Assembly: GCA_026874595.1 (NCBI GenBank)
Contig: CM049312.1
Coordinates: forward strand, 71,702,929 to 71,766,928
DNA length: 64,000 nucleotides
Direction of reading: 5' to 3'
Source of the DNA: Sipunculus nudus
Taxonomy: Eukaryota; Annelida; Sipuncula; Golfingiida; Sipunculidae
The translations under genes were made by a program, and so were the position numbers. The notes beneath the pieces were generated by a model that ran no database searches, had not been told where the DNA came from, and saw only the letters and a program-made list of their open reading frames with translations. This document shows, piece by piece, positions 34,850 to 48,955 of the stretch (position 1 is its first letter; the number at the start of each line of letters is the position of its first letter).

Positions 34850-37800
34850 AAGTGATATAAAATTTTAATTACGCTAAACAACCCATCAAGTTTGGTATCA
34901 ACGGAAAGTACTTTTAACAGGTAGTCACATGGTATGAATTTTAGAGTGGCACAAGTGAGTGTTTTAGAGCAGTCAAATACGACTATTATTCAATTTTATT
35001 TTAATTTAGCGTGAATTTATAAGTGATATAAAATTTTAATTACGCTCAACAACCTATCAAGTTTGGTATCAACGGAAAGAAATTTTCAATGGTAGTCTTA
35101 TGATAGTCTTAGAGCAGTCAAATACGAATTTTATTCAAATTTTTTAATTTAGCGTGAATTTTAAAGTATTATACATCTTTAAATACGCTAAACAACCCAT
35201 CAAGTTTGGTATCAACGGAAAGGACTTTTTACTGGTATTCACATGGTATGAATTTTAGAGTGGCACAAGTGTGCGTTTTAGAGCAGTCAGATACGACTAT
35301 TATTTATTTTTTTTAAATTTAGCGTGAATTTTAAAGTGTTATTAATCTTTAAATACGCTAAACAAACCCATCACGTTTGGTATAAACGGAGAGAACTTTT
35401 TACTGGTAGTCACATGGTATGAATTTTAGAGTGGCGCAAGTGAGCGTTTTAGAGCAGTCAGATACGACTATTATTCATTTTTTTAATTTAGCGTGAATTT
35501 TTAAGTGTTATTTATCTTTAAATACGCTAGACAACCCTTCACGTTTGGTATAAACGGTAAGAACTTTTTACTGGTAGTCACATGGTATAAATTTTAGAGT
35601 GGCACAAGTGAGTGTTTTAGAGCAGTCAAATACGACTATTATTCAATTTTATTTTAATTTAGCGTGAATTTTAAAGTGTTATAAAATTTTAATTACGCTA
35701 AACAACCCATCAAGTTTGGTATCAACGGAAAGTACTTTTTACTGGTATTCACATGGTATGAATTTTAGAGTGGCACAAGTGAGCGTTTTAGAGCAGTCAA
35801 GTACGACTATTATTATTTTTTTTTAAATTTAGCGTGAATTTTAAAGTATTATACATCTTTAAATACGCTAAACAACCCATCAAGTTTGGTATCAACGGAA
35901 AGAACTTTTCACTGGTAGTCACATTGTATGAATTTTAGAGTGGCACAAGTGAGCGTTTTAGAGCAGTCAAGTACGACTATTATTATTTTTTTTTAAATTT
36001 AGCGTGAATTTTAAAGTGTTATTAATCTTTAAATAAGCTAAACAAACCAATCACGTTTGGTATAAACGGAGAGAACTTTTTACTGGTAGTCACATGGTAT
36101 GAATTTTAGAGTGGCACAAGTGTGCGTTTTAGAGTAGTCAGATACGACTATTATTCATTTTTTTAATTTAGCGTGAATTTTAAAGTGTTATTAATCTTTA
36201 AATACGCTAAACAACCCTTCACGTTTGGTATAAACGGAAAGAACTTTTTTTCTGGTAGTCACATGGTATAAATTTTAGAGTGGCACAAGTGAGTGTTTTA
36301 GAGCAGTCAAATACGACTATTATTCAATTTTATTTTAATTTAGCGTGAATTTTAAAGTGTTATAAAATTTTAATTACGCTAAACAACCCATAAAGTTTGG
36401 TATCAACGGAAAGTACTTTTTACTGGTATTCACATGGTATGAATTTTAGAGTGGCACAAGTGAGCGTTTTAGAGCAGTCAAGTACGACTATTATTATTTT
36501 TTTTTAAATTTAGCGTGAATTTTAAAGTATTATACATCTTTAAATACGCTAAACAACCCATCAAGTTTGGTATCAACGGAAAGAACTTTTCACTGGTAGT
36601 CACATTGTATGAATTTTAGAGTGGCACAAGTGAGTGTTTTAGAGCAGTCAAATACGACTATTATTCAATTTTATTTTAATTTAGCGTGAATTTTAAAGTG
36701 ATATAAAATTTTAATTACGCTAAACAACCCATCAAGTTTGGTATCAACGGAAAGAACTTTTCACTGGTAGTCTTATGGTATGAATTTTAGAGTGGCACAA
36801 GTGAGCGTTTTAGAGCATTCAAGTACGAATTTTATTCAAATTTTTTAATTTAGCGTGAATTTTAAAGTATTATACATCTTTAAATACACTAAACAACCCA
36901 TCAAGTTTGGTATCAACGGAAAGTACTTTTTATTGGTAGTCACATGGTATGAAATTTAGAGTGGCACAAGTGAGCGTTTTAGAGCAGTCAAATACGACTT
37001 TTATTTAATTTTATTTTAATTTAGCGTGAATTTTAAAGTGATATAAAATTTTAATTACGCTAAACAACCCATCAAGTTTGGTATCAACGGAAAGTACTTT
37101 TAACAGGTAGTCACATGGTATGAATTTTAGAGTGGCACAAGTGAGTGTTTTAGAGCAGTCAAATACGACTATTATTCAATTTTATTTTAATTTAGCGTGA
37201 ATTTATAAGTGATATAAAATTTTAATTACGCTCAACAACCCATCAAGTTTGGTATCAACGGAAAGAAATTTTCAATGGTAGACTTATGATAGTCTTAGAG
37301 CAGTCAAATACGAATTTTATTCAAATTTTTTAATTTAGCGTGAATTTTAAAGTATTATACATCTTTAAATACGCTAAACAACCCATCAAGTTTGGTATCA
37401 ACGGAAAGGACTTTTTACTGGTATTCACATGGTATGAATTTTAGAGTGGCACAAGTGTGCGTTTTAGAGCAGTCAGATACGACTATTATTTATTTTTTTT
37501 AAATTTAGCGTGAATTTTAAAGTGTTATTAATCTTTAAATACGCTAAACAAACCCATCACGTTTGGTATAAACGGAGAGAACTTTTTACTGGTAGTCACA
37601 TGGTATGAATTTTAGAGTGGCGCAAGTGAGCGTTTTAGAGCAGTCAGATACGACAATTATTCATTTTTTTAATTTAGCGTGAATTTTTAAGTGTTATTTA
37701 TCTTTAAATACGCTAGACAACCCTTCACGTTTGGTATAAACGGTAAGAACTTTTTACTGGTAGTCACATGGTATAAATTTTAGAGTGGCACAAGTGAGTG

Positions 37801-38130
37801 TTTTAGAGCAGTCAAATACGACTATTATTCAATTTTATTTTAATTTAGCGTGAATTTTAAAGTGTTATAAAATTTTAATTACGCTAAACAACCCATCAAG
37901 TTTGGTATCAACGGAAAGTACTTTTTACTGGTATTCACATGGTATGAATTTTAGAGTGGCACAAGTGAGCGTTTTAGAGCAGTCAAGTACGACTATTATT
38001 ATTTTTTTTTAAATTTAGCGTGAATTTTAAAGTATTATACATCTTTAAATACGCTAAACAACCCATCAAGTTTGGTATCAACGGAAAGAACTTTTCACTG
38101 GTAGTCACATTGTATGAATTTTAGAGTGGC
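34850..38130 (+). repeat. Higher-order repeat, offset 2,186 bp
   Basis: ACGCTCAACAACC.ATCAAG, an unusual variant, occurs at 35042 and 37228. It is followed in both cases by the same deleted monomer and the same series of subtypes for about 1.1 kb (to about 35,940 and 38,130). The period corresponds to about thirteen monomers, including deleted ones. Confidence 0.75.
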
Positions 38131-38139
38131 ACAAGTGAG

Positions 38140-39840
38140 TGTTTTAGAGCAGTCAAATACGACTATTATTCAATTTTATTTTAATTTCGCGTGAATTTTA
38201 AAGTTTTATAAAATTTTAATTACGCTAAACAACCCATCAAGTTTGGTATCAACGGAAAGAACTTATCACTGGTAGTCTTATGGTATGAATTTTAGAGTGG
38301 CACAAGTGAGCGTTTTAGAGCAGTCAAGTACGAATTTTATTCAAATTTTTTAATTTAGCGTGAATTTTAAAGTATTATACATCTTTAAATACGCTAAACA
38401 ATCCATCAAGTTTGGTATTCACGGAAAGTACTTTTTACTGGTATTCACATGGTATGAATTTTAGAGTGGCACAAGTGAGCGTTTTAGAGCAGTCAAGTAC
38501 GACTATTATTATTATTTTTTTTTAATTTAGCGTGAATTTTAAAGTATTATACATCTTTAAATACGCTAAACAACCCATCAAGTTTGGTATCAACGGAAAG
38601 TACGTTTTATTGGTAGTCACATTGTATGAATTTTAGAGTGGCACAAGTGAGCGTTTTAGAGCAGCCTGATACGACTATTATTCATTTTTTTTTAATTTCC
38701 CGTGGATTTTAAAGTGTTATATATATTTAAAAACACTTAACAACCCATCAAGTTTGGTATCAACGGAAAGTATTTTTCACTGGTATTTACATGGTATGAA
38801 TTTTAGAGTGGCACAAGTGAGCGTTTTAGAGCAATCAAGTACGACTATTATTATTTTTTTTTTAAATTTAGCGTGAATTTTAAAGTATTATACATCTTTA
38901 ATTACGCTAAACAACCCATCAAGTTTGGTATCAACGGAAAGAACTTTTCACTGGTAGTCACATTGTATGAATTTTAGAGTGGCACAAGTGAGTGTTTTAG
39001 AACAGTCAAATACGACTATTATTCAATTTTATTTTAATTTCGCGTGAATTTTAAAGTGTTATAAAATTTTAATTACGCTAAACAACCCATCAAGTTTGGT
39101 ATCAACGGAAAGAACTTATCACTGGTAGTCTTATGGTATGAATTTTAGAGTGGCACAAGTGAGCGTTTTAGAGCAGTCAAGTACGAATTTTATTCAAATT
39201 TTTTAATTTAGCGTGAATTTTAAAGTATTATACATCTTTTAATACGCTAAACAATCCATCAAGTTTGGTATTCACGGAAAGTACTTTTTACTGGTATTCA
39301 CATGGTATGAATTTTAGAGTGGCACAAGTGAGCGTTTTAGAGCAGTCAAGTACGACTATTATTATTATTTTTTTTTAATTTAGCGTGAATTTTAAAGTAT
39401 TATACATCTTTAAATACGCTAAACAACCCATCAAGTTTGGTATCAACGGAAAGTACGTTTTATTGGTAGTCACATTGTATGAATTTTAGAGTGGCACAAG
39501 TGAGCGTTTTAGAGCAGCCTGATACGACTATTATTCATTTTTTTTTAATTTCCCGTGGATTTTAAAGTGTTATATATATTTAAAAACACTTAACAACCCA
39601 TCAAGTTTGGTATCAACGGAAAGTATTTTTCACTGGTAGTCCCATGGTATATAAATTAGAGTGGCACAAGTGAGCGTTTTAGAGCAGCCTGATACGATTA
39701 TTATTCATTTTTTTTTAAATTTCCTGTGGATTTTAAAGTGTTATATATATTTAAATACGCTTAACAACTCATCATGTTTGGTACCAACGGAAAGTACTTT
39801 TCACTGGTAGTCACATGGTATAAAAATTAGAGTGGCACAA
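38140..39840 (+). repeat. Higher-order repeat, 853 bp (5 monomers), two copies
   Basis: The rare variant AATCCATCAAGTTTGGTATTCACGG lies with its ATCC at 38401 and 39254, an offset of 853 bp. Flanking subtypes match in order on both sides. Confidence 0.85.
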
Positions 39841-42800
39841 GTGAGCGTTTTAGAGCAGTCAGATACGACTATTATTCATTTTGTTACATTTCTCTTGGAT
39901 TTTAAAGTGTTATAAATTTTAAAATACGCTAAACAACCCATCAAGTTTGGTATCAACGGAAAGAACTTTTCACTGGTAGTCACATGGTATATAAATCAGA
40001 GTGGCACAAGTGAGCGTTTTAGAGCAGCCTGATACGACTATTATTCAATTTTATTTTAATTTAGCGTGAATTTTAAAGTGATATAAAATTTTAATTACGC
40101 TAAACAACCCATCAAGTTTGGTATCAAAGAAAAGTACTTTTTACTGTTATTCATATGGTATGAATTTTAGAGTGGCACAAATGAGCGTTTTAGAGCAGTC
40201 AAATGAGACTATTTTTCAATTTTATTTTTAATTTTGCGTGAATTTTAAAGTGTTTTATATATTAAAATACGCCAAAGAACCCATCAAGTTTGGTATCAAC
40301 GGAAAGTACTTTTTACTGGTATTCACATGGGATAAATTTTAGAGTGGCACAAGTGACCGTTTTAGAGCAGTCAAATGCGACTATTATTCAATTTTTTTTT
40401 AATTTAGCGTGAATTTTAAAGTGTTTTATATCTTAAAATACGCTTAACAACCCATCAAGTTTGGTATCAACTGAAAGTACTTTTAACAGGTAGTCACATG
40501 GTATGAATTTTAGACTGGCACAAGTGAGCGTTTTAAAGCAGTCAAGTACGACTTTTATTCAATTTTTTTAATTTAGCGTGAATTTTAAAGTATTATACAT
40601 CTTTAAATACGCTAAACAACCCACCAAGTTTGGTATCAACGGAAAGGACTTTGCACTGGTATTCACATGGTATGAATTTTAGAGTGGCACAAGTGTGCGT
40701 TTTAGAGCAGTCAGACACGACTATTATTCATTTTTTTTTTAAATTTAGCGTGAATTTTAAAGTGTTATTAATCTTTAAATACGCTAAACAACTCATCACG
40801 TTTGGTATAAACGGAAAGAACTTTTCACTGGTAGTCTTATGGTATGAATTTTAGAGTGGCACAAGTGAGCGTTTTAGAGCAGTCAAATATGACTATTATT
40901 CAATTTTATTTTAATTTAGCGTGAATTTTAAAGTGTTATAAAATTTTAATTACGCTAAACAACCCATCAAGTTTGGTATCAACGGAAAGAACTTTTTACT
41001 GGTATTCACATGGTATGAATTTTAGAGTGGCACAAGTGAGCGTTTTAGAGCAGCCAAGTACGACTATTATTATTTTTTTTTTAATTTAGCGTGAATTTTA
41101 AAGTATTATACATCTTTAAATACGCTAAAGAACCCATCAAGTTTGGTATCAATGGAAAGTACTTTTTATTGGTAGTCACATTGTATGAATTTTAGAGTGG
41201 CACAAGTGAGTGTTTTAGAGCAGTCAAATACGACTATTATTCAATTTTATTTTAATTTAGCGTGAATTTTAAAGTGATATAAAATTTTAATTACGCTAAA
41301 CAACCCATCAAGTTTGGTATCAACGGAAAGAACTTTTCACTGGTAGTCTTATGGTATGAATTTTAGAGTGGCACAAGTGAGCGTTTTAGAGCAGTCAAGT
41401 ACGACTATTATTATTTTTTTTTAAATTTAGCGTGAATTTTAAAGTATTATACATCTTTAAATACGCTAAACAACCCATCAAGTTTGGTATCAACGGAAAG
41501 TACTTTTTATTGGTAGTCACATTGTATGAATTTTAGAGTGGCATAAGTGAGTGTTTTAGAGCAGTCAAATACGACTATTATTCAATTTTATTTTAATTTA
41601 GCGTGAATTTTAAAGTGATATAAAATTTTAATTACGCTAAACAACCCATCAAGTTTGGTATCACCGGAAAGAACTTTTCACTGGTAGTCTTATGGTATGA
41701 ATTTTAGAGTGGCACAAGTGAGCGTTTTAGAGCAGCCTGATACGACTATTATTCATTTGTTTTAATTTCCCGTGGATATTAAAGTGTTATATATATTTAA
41801 ATACGCTTAACAACCCATCAAGTTTCGTATCAACGGGAAGTACTTTGCACTGGTAGTCCCATGGTATAAAAATCAGAGTGGCACAAGTGAGCGTTTTAGA
41901 GCAGCCTGATACGACTATTATTCATTTTTTTTTTAATTTCCCGTGGATTTTAAAGTGTTATATATATTTAAAAACACTTAACAACCCATCAAGTTTGGTA
42001 TCAACGGAAAGTATTTTTCACTGGTAGTCCAAAGGTATATAAATTAGAGTGGCACAAGTGAGCGTTTTAGAGCAGCCTGATACGATTATTATTCATTTTT
42101 TTTTAATTTCCCGGGGATTTTAAAGTGTTATATATATTTAAATACGCTTAACAACTCATCAAGTTTGGTACCAACGGAAAGTACTTTTCACTGGTAGTCA
42201 CATGGTATAAAAATTAGAGTGGCACAAGTGAGCGTTTTAGAGCAGTCAGATACGACTATTATTCATTTTTTTAAATTTCTCTTGGATTTTAAAGTGTTAT
42301 AAATTTTAAAATACGCGAAACAACCCATCAGGTTTGGTATCAACGGAAAGAACTTTTCACTGGTAGTCACATGGTATAATAATCAGAGTGGCACAAGTGA
42401 CCGTTTTAGAGCAGTCAAATACGACTATTATTCATTTTTTTAAATTTCTCTTGGATTTAAAAGTGTTATATATCTTTAAATACGCTAAACAACCCATCAA
42501 GTTTGGTATCAACGGAAAGTACGTTTTATTGGTAGTCACATTGTATAAAAATTAGAGTGGCACAAGTGACCGTTTTAGAGCAGTCAAATACGACTATTTT
42601 TCATTTTTTAAAATTTCTCTTAGATTTTAAAGTGTTATATATCTTTAAATACGCTAAACAACCCATCAAGTTTGGTATCAACTGAAAGTACTTTTCACTG
42701 GTAGTAACATGGTATAAAAATCAGAGTGGCACAAGTGAGCGTTTTAGAGCAGCCTGATACGACTATTATTCATTTTTTTTTAAATTTCCTGTGGATTTTA

Positions 42801-45800
42801 AAGTGTTATATATATTTAAATACGCTTAACAACTCATCATGTTTGGTACCAACGGAAAGTACTTCTCACTGGTAGTCACATGGTATAAAAATTAGAGTGG
42901 CACAAGTGAGCGTTTTAGAGCAGTCAGATACGACTATTATTCATTTTGTTACATTTCTCTTGGATTTTAAAGTGTTATAAATTTTAAAATACGCTAAACA
43001 ACCCATCAAGTTTGGTATCAACGGAAAGAACTTTTCACTGGTAGTCACATGGTATATAAATCAGAGTGGCACAAGTGAGCGTTTTAGAGCAGCCTGATAC
43101 GACTATAATTCAATTTTATTTTAATTTAGCGTGAATTTTAAAGTGATATAAAATTTTAATTACGCTAAACAACCCATCAAGTTTGGTATCAAAGAAAAGT
43201 ACTTTTTACTGTTATTCATATGGTTTGAATTTTAGAGTGGCACAAATGAGCGTTTTAGAGCAGTCAAATGAGACTATTTTTCAATTTTATTTTTAATTTT
43301 GCGTGAATTTTAAAGTGTTTTATATATTAAAATACGCCAAAGAACCCATCAAGTTTGGTATCAACGGAAAGTACTTTTTACTGGTATTCACATGGGATAA
43401 ATTTTAGAGTGGCACAAGTGACCGTTTTAGAGCAGTCAAATGCGACTATTATTCAATTTTTTTTTAATTTAGCGTGAATTTTAAAGTGTTTTATATCTTA
43501 AAATACGCCAAAGAACCCATCAAGTTTGGTATCAACTGAAAGTACTTTTAACAGGTAGTCACATGGTATGAATTTTAGACTGGCACAAGTGAGCGTTTTA
43601 AAGCAGTCAAGTACGACTTTTATTCAATTTTTTTAATTTAGCGTGAATTTTAAAGTATTATACATCTTTAAATACGCTAAACAACCCACCAAGTTTGGTA
43701 TCAACGGAAAGGACTTTGCACTGGTATTCACATGGTATGAATTTTAGAGTGGCACAAGTGTGCGTTTTAGAGCAGTCAGACACGACTATTATTCATTTTT
43801 TTTTTAAATTTAGCGTGAATTTTAAAGTGTTATTAATCTTTAAATACGCTAAACAACTCATCACGTTTGGTATAAACGGAAAGAACTTTTCACTGGTAGT
43901 CTTATGGTATGAATTTTAGAGTGGCACAAGTGAGCGTTTTAGAGCAGTCAAATACGACTATTATTCAATTTTATTTTAATTTAGCGTGAATTTTAAAGTG
44001 TTATAAAATTTTAATTACGCTAAACAACCCATCAAGTTTGGTATCAACGGAAAGAACTTTTTACTGGTATTCACATGGTATGAATTTTAGAGTGGCACAA
44101 GTGAGCGTTTTAGAGCAGCCAAGTACGACTATTATTATTTTTTTTTTAATTTAGCGTGAATTTTAAAGTATTATACATCTTTAAATACGCTAAAGAACCC
44201 ATCAAGTTTGGTATCAATGGAAAGTACTTTTTATTGGTAGTCACATTGTATGAATTTTAGAGTGGCACAAGTGAGTGTTTTAGAGCAGTCAAATACGACT
44301 ATTATTCAATTTTATTTTAATTTAGCGTGAATTTTAAAGTGATATAAAATTTTAATTACGCTAAACAACCCATCAAGTTTGGTATCAACGGAAAGAACTT
44401 TTCACTGGTAGTCTTATGGTATGAATTTTAGAGTGGCACAAGTGAGCGTTTTAGAGCAGTCAAGTACGACTATTATTATTTTTTTTTAAATTTAGCGTGA
44501 ATTTTAAAGTATTATACATCTTTAAATACGCTAAACAACCCATCAAGTTTGGTATCAACGGAAAGTACTTTTTATTGGTAGTCACATTGTATGAATTTTA
44601 GAGTGGCATAAGTGAGTGTTTTAGAGCAGTCAAATACGACTATTATTCAATTTTATTTTAATTTAGCGTGAATTTTAAAGTGATATAAAATTTTAATTAC
44701 GCTAAACAACCCATCAAGTTTGGTATCACCGGAAAGAACTTTTCACTGGTAGTCTTATGGTATGAATTTTAGAGTGGCACAAGTGAGCGTTTTAGAGCAG
44801 CCTGATACGACTATTATTCATTTGTTTTAATTTCCCGTGGATATTAAAGTGTTATATATATTTAAATACGCTTAACAACCCATCAAGTTTCGTATCAACG
44901 GGAAGTACTTTGCACTGGTAGTCCCATGGTATAAAAATCAGAGTGGCACAAGTGAGCGTTTTAGAGCAGCCTGATACGACTATTATTCATTTTTTTTTAA
45001 TTTCCCGTGGATTTTAAAGTGTTATATATATTTAAAAACACTTAACAACCGATCAAGTTTGGTATCAACGGAAAGTATTTTTCACTGGTAGTCCCATGGT
45101 ATATAAATTAGAGTGGCACAAGTGAGCGTTTTAGAGCAGCCTGATACGATTATTATTCATTTTTTTTTTAATTTCCCGGGGATTTTAAAGTGTTATATAT
45201 ATTTAAATACGCTTAACAACTCATCAAGTTTGGTACCAACGGAAAGAACTTTTCACTGGTAGTCACATGGTATAAAAATTAGAGTGGCACAAGTGAGCGT
45301 TTTAGAGCAGTCAGATACGACTATTATTCATTTTTTTAAATTTCTCTTGGATTTTAAAGTGTTATAAATTTTAAAATACGCGAAACAACCCATCAGGTTT
45401 GGTATCAACGGAAAGAACTTTTCACTGGTAGTCACATGGTATAATAATCAGAGTGGCACAAGTGACCGTTTTAGAGCAGTCAAATACGACTATTATTCAT
45501 TTTTTAAAATTTCTCTTGGATTTAAAAGTGTTATATATCTTTAAATACGCTAAACAACCCATCAAGTTTGGTATCAACGGAAAGTACGTTTTATTGGTAG
45601 TCACATTGTATAAAAATTAGAGTGGCACAAGTGACCGTTTTAGAGCAGTCAAATACGACTATTTTTCATTTTTTAAAATTTCTCTTAGATTTTAAAGTGT
45701 TATATATCTTTAAATACGCTAAACAACCCATCAAGTTTGGTATCAACTGAAAGTACTTTTCACTGGTAGTAACATGGTATAAAAATCAGAGTGGCACAAG

Positions 45801-45825
45801 TGAGCGTTTTAGAGCAGCCTGATAC
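39695..45825 (+). repeat. Higher-order repeat, 3,065 bp (~18 monomers), two copies
   Basis: The variant ATCATGTTTGGTACCAACGG occurs at 39771 and 42836, and the stretch 40630-40854 is repeated at 43695-43919, both at an offset of exactly 3,065 bp. The copies differ by only scattered substitutions over about 3 kb, so the duplication is recent compared with the divergence between neighbouring monomers. Confidence 0.93.
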
Positions 45826-46376
45826 GACTATTATTCATTTTTTTTAATTTCCCGTGGATTTTAAAGTGTTATATATATTTAAATACGCTTAACAACCCAT
45901 CAAGTTTGGTATCAACGGAAAGTACTTTGCACTGGTAGTCCCATTGTATGTAAATTAGAGTGGCACAAGTGAGCGTTTTAGAGCAGGCGGATACGACTAA
46001 TATTCAATATTTTTTTCAATTTCGCGTTGACTTTAAAGTGTTATATATATTTAAAAACGCTTAACAACCCATCAAGTTTGGTATCAACGGAAAGTACTTT
46101 TCACTGGTAGTCTCATGGTATAAAAATTAGAGTGGCACAAGTGAGCGTTTTAGAGTAGGCGGATACGACTAATATTCAATTTTTTTTTCAATTTCTCGTT
46201 GATTTTAAAGTTATAAATATTTAAATACGCTTAACAACTCATCAAGTTTGGTATCAACGGAAAGTACTTTTCACTGGTAGTCACATGGTATAAAAATTAG
46301 AGTGGCACAAGTGAGCTTTTTAGAGCGGTCAGATACGACTATTATTCATTTTTTTAATTTCTCTTGGATTTTAAAG

Positions 46377-48106
46377 ACGTATCAGGCTGCTCTAAAACGC
46401 TCACTTGTGCCACTCTAATTTTTATACCATGTGACTTGATAGGTTGTTAAGCGTATTTAAATATATATAACACTTTAAAATCAACGCGAAATTAAAAAAA
46501 AAATTATTAATAGTCGTATCTGACTGCTCTAAAACGCTCACTTGAGCCACTCTAATTTTTATACCATGTGACTACCAGTGAAAAGTACTTTCCGTTGATA
46601 TCAAACTTGATGTGTTGTTAAGCGTATTTAAATATATATATAACACTTTAAAATCCACGGGAAATTAAAAAAAATGAATAATAGTCGTATCAGGCTGCTC
46701 TAAAACGCTCACTTGTGCAACTCTGATTTTTATACCATGGGACTACCAGTGAAAAGTACTTTCCGTTGATACCAAACTTGATGGGTTGTTTAGCGTATTT
46801 TAAAATATATAACACTTTAAAATCCAAGAGAAATTAAAAAAAATGAATAATAGTCGTATCTGACTGCTCTAAAACGCTCACTTGTGCCACTCTAATTTTT
46901 ATACCATGAGATACCAGTGAAAAGTACTTTCCGTTGGTACCAAAGTTGATGAGTTGTTAAGCGTATTTAAATATATATAACACTTTAAAATCCAAGAGAA
47001 ATTAAAAAAATGAATAATAGTCGTATCTGACTGCTCTAAAACGCTTACTTGTGCCACTCTAATATATATACCATGGTACTACCAGTGCAAAGTACTTTCC
47101 GTTGATACCAAACTTGATGGGTTTTTAAGCGTATTTAAATATATATAACACTTTAAAATCCACGGGAAATTAAAAAAAAATTGAATAATAGTCGTATCAG
47201 GCTGCTCTAAAACGGTCACTTGTGCCACTCTGATTTTTATACCATGGGACTACCAGTGAAAAGTACTTTCCGTTGATACCAACCTTGATGGGTTGTTTAG
47301 CGTATTTAAAGATATATAACACTTTTAAATCCAAGAGAAATTTAAGAAAATGATTAATAGTCGTATCTGACTGCTCTAAAACGCTCACTTGAGCCACTCT
47401 AATTTTTATACCATGTGACTACCAGTGAAAAGTACTTTCCGTTGATAACAAACTTGATGTGTTGTTAAGCGTATTTAAATATATATAACACTTTAAAATA
47501 AACGAGAAATTGAAAAAAATTGAATATTAGTCGTATCCGCCTGCTCTAAAACGCTCACTTGTGCCACTCTAATTTTTATACCATGGGACTACCAGTGAAA
47601 AGTACTTTCCGTTGATACCAAACTTGATGAGTTGTTTGGCGTATTTTAAAATATATAACACTTTAAAATCAACGCGAAATTGAAAAAAAATTAAATATTA
47701 GTCGTATCCGCCTGCTCTAAAACGCTCACTTGTGCCACTCTAATTTATATACCATGGGACTACCAGTGCAAAGTACTTTCCGTTGATACCAAACTTGATG
47801 GGTTGTTAAGCGTATTTAAATATATATAACACTTTTAAATCCAAGAGAAATTAAAAAAATGAATAATAGTCGTATCCGACTGCTCTAAAACGCTCAATGT
47901 GCCACTCTAATTTTTATACCATGAGATACGAGTGAAAAGTACTTTCCGTTGGTACCAAAGTTGATGAGTTGTTAAGCGTATTTAAATATATATAACACTT
48001 TAAAATCCACGGGAAATTAAAAAAAATTGAATAATAGTCGTATAAGGCTGCTCTAAAACGCTCACTTGTGCCACTCTAATTTTTATACCATGGGACTACA
48101 ACAAAT
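46377..48106 (-). repeat. Inverted block of the satellite array
   Basis: After TTTTAAAG at 46,376 the monomers continue on the opposite strand: 'CGTATCAGGCTGCTCTAAAA', 'CTCACTTGTGCCACTCT', 'ACCAGTGAAAAGTACTTTCC'. About ten reversed monomers follow to 48,106. The first reversed monomer lacks about 35 bp (the ACTACCAGTG...ACCAAA part). The subtypes resemble those at 45.9-46.3 kb. Confidence 0.95.
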
Positions 48107-48544
48107 GAATACAACACTGCTTCAGGTTTTCCAAATGACAGTTTTAGCTTGTATCCCAAAATCATATTCATAGGTCTCCCAACTCCATTACTGCCAATAT
48201 ATAAATGAATGCTAATACTGTAAGCTTATAACCAGATTCTTTGATTAGCTTTTTGATCACAAGGTATTAAATTTTGTGATATATGCGGAGAAAGTTTTTC
48301 CCCAATTCAAAAAGTTGTTCCATTTACACTGATGAATATAGTCCCTTATACTGTAGTCTCACTAACATATCACGTATGTTTTAAATGCCTGTAGCTTCAA
48401 ATGGCAAAGAGCGAAAGATTGAATTTATAAATAACAAAAGATCTTTTATGCTAGCCATAAACTAAAATATGATATCTTTTACATTATCTGATAATGAGCA
48501 AGATTTCCACTAGTTGTTTATTTCCTTAGCTAGGTCTTCCCCCT
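48107..48544. other. Unique non-coding DNA
   Basis: No gene or repeat is recognised; this marks the abrupt right border of the satellite. Confidence 0.5.
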
Positions 48545-48955
48545 TACCGAAAATTTTTATAAGTGCCATATATGTGAAAGTTATATGGCACATATAAGGC
48601 ACATATATGTGCCATATATGTCCCTTATATCCAACCTTATAACTCCCATATATGTCACATATATGTCTGGTATATGGATTTTATATGCAAATTAGGTAGG
48701 AGCCTTATATGTCACATATATGGGCCTTATATGTCACTTATAAGGCTTCCACATATAGGTCCCCTATAACTCCCATATATCCCATATATGTCCCTTATAA
48801 CTCCCATATATGTCCCATATATGTGCCTTACAACTCCCATATATGTACCTTATAACTCCCATATATGTGACATATATGTGACATATATGGGACTTATAAG
48901 TGCCATATATGTCCCTTATAAATGACATATAACTCACATACAAGTCCAGTGTATG
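48545..48955. repeat. Palindromic CATATATG minisatellite
   Basis: Degenerate repeats are built from CCCATATATGTCCC, CTTATAACTCC and ACATATATG(T/G) blocks. Many units are themselves near-palindromes. Open frames here (YIC/HIC-rich) are artefacts. Confidence 0.85.

Larger units (their letters stand above)
32788..48106. repeat. Satellite array, ~171-bp monomer, ~90 copies
   Basis: ACGCTAAACAACCC recurs at 32851, 33022, 33193 and 33364, a spacing of exactly 171 bp. Other spacings are 169-172, with a few deleted monomers (for example 143 bp near 33,364-33,507). Each monomer has 'TTTGGTATCAACGGAAAGTA', 'TGGTAGTCACATGGTATGAA', the strongly conserved 'GAGTGGCACAAGTGAGCGTT' plus TTAGAGCAG, then 'TACGACTATTATTCA', a T tract and 'TTAGCGTGAATTTTAAAGTG'. 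Monomers differ by subtype in the 3' part (AGCGTGAATTTT, CCCGTGGATTTT, TCTTGGATTTT). No coding function is visible. The array is bounded by the transposase-like remnant on the left and unique DNA on the right. Confidence 0.98.

Noticed and set aside
40630-43919. Two identical 74-codon open frames in the satellite
   Set aside because: They are identical because of the 3,065-bp duplication and lie inside satellite monomers. Other monomers break the frame.
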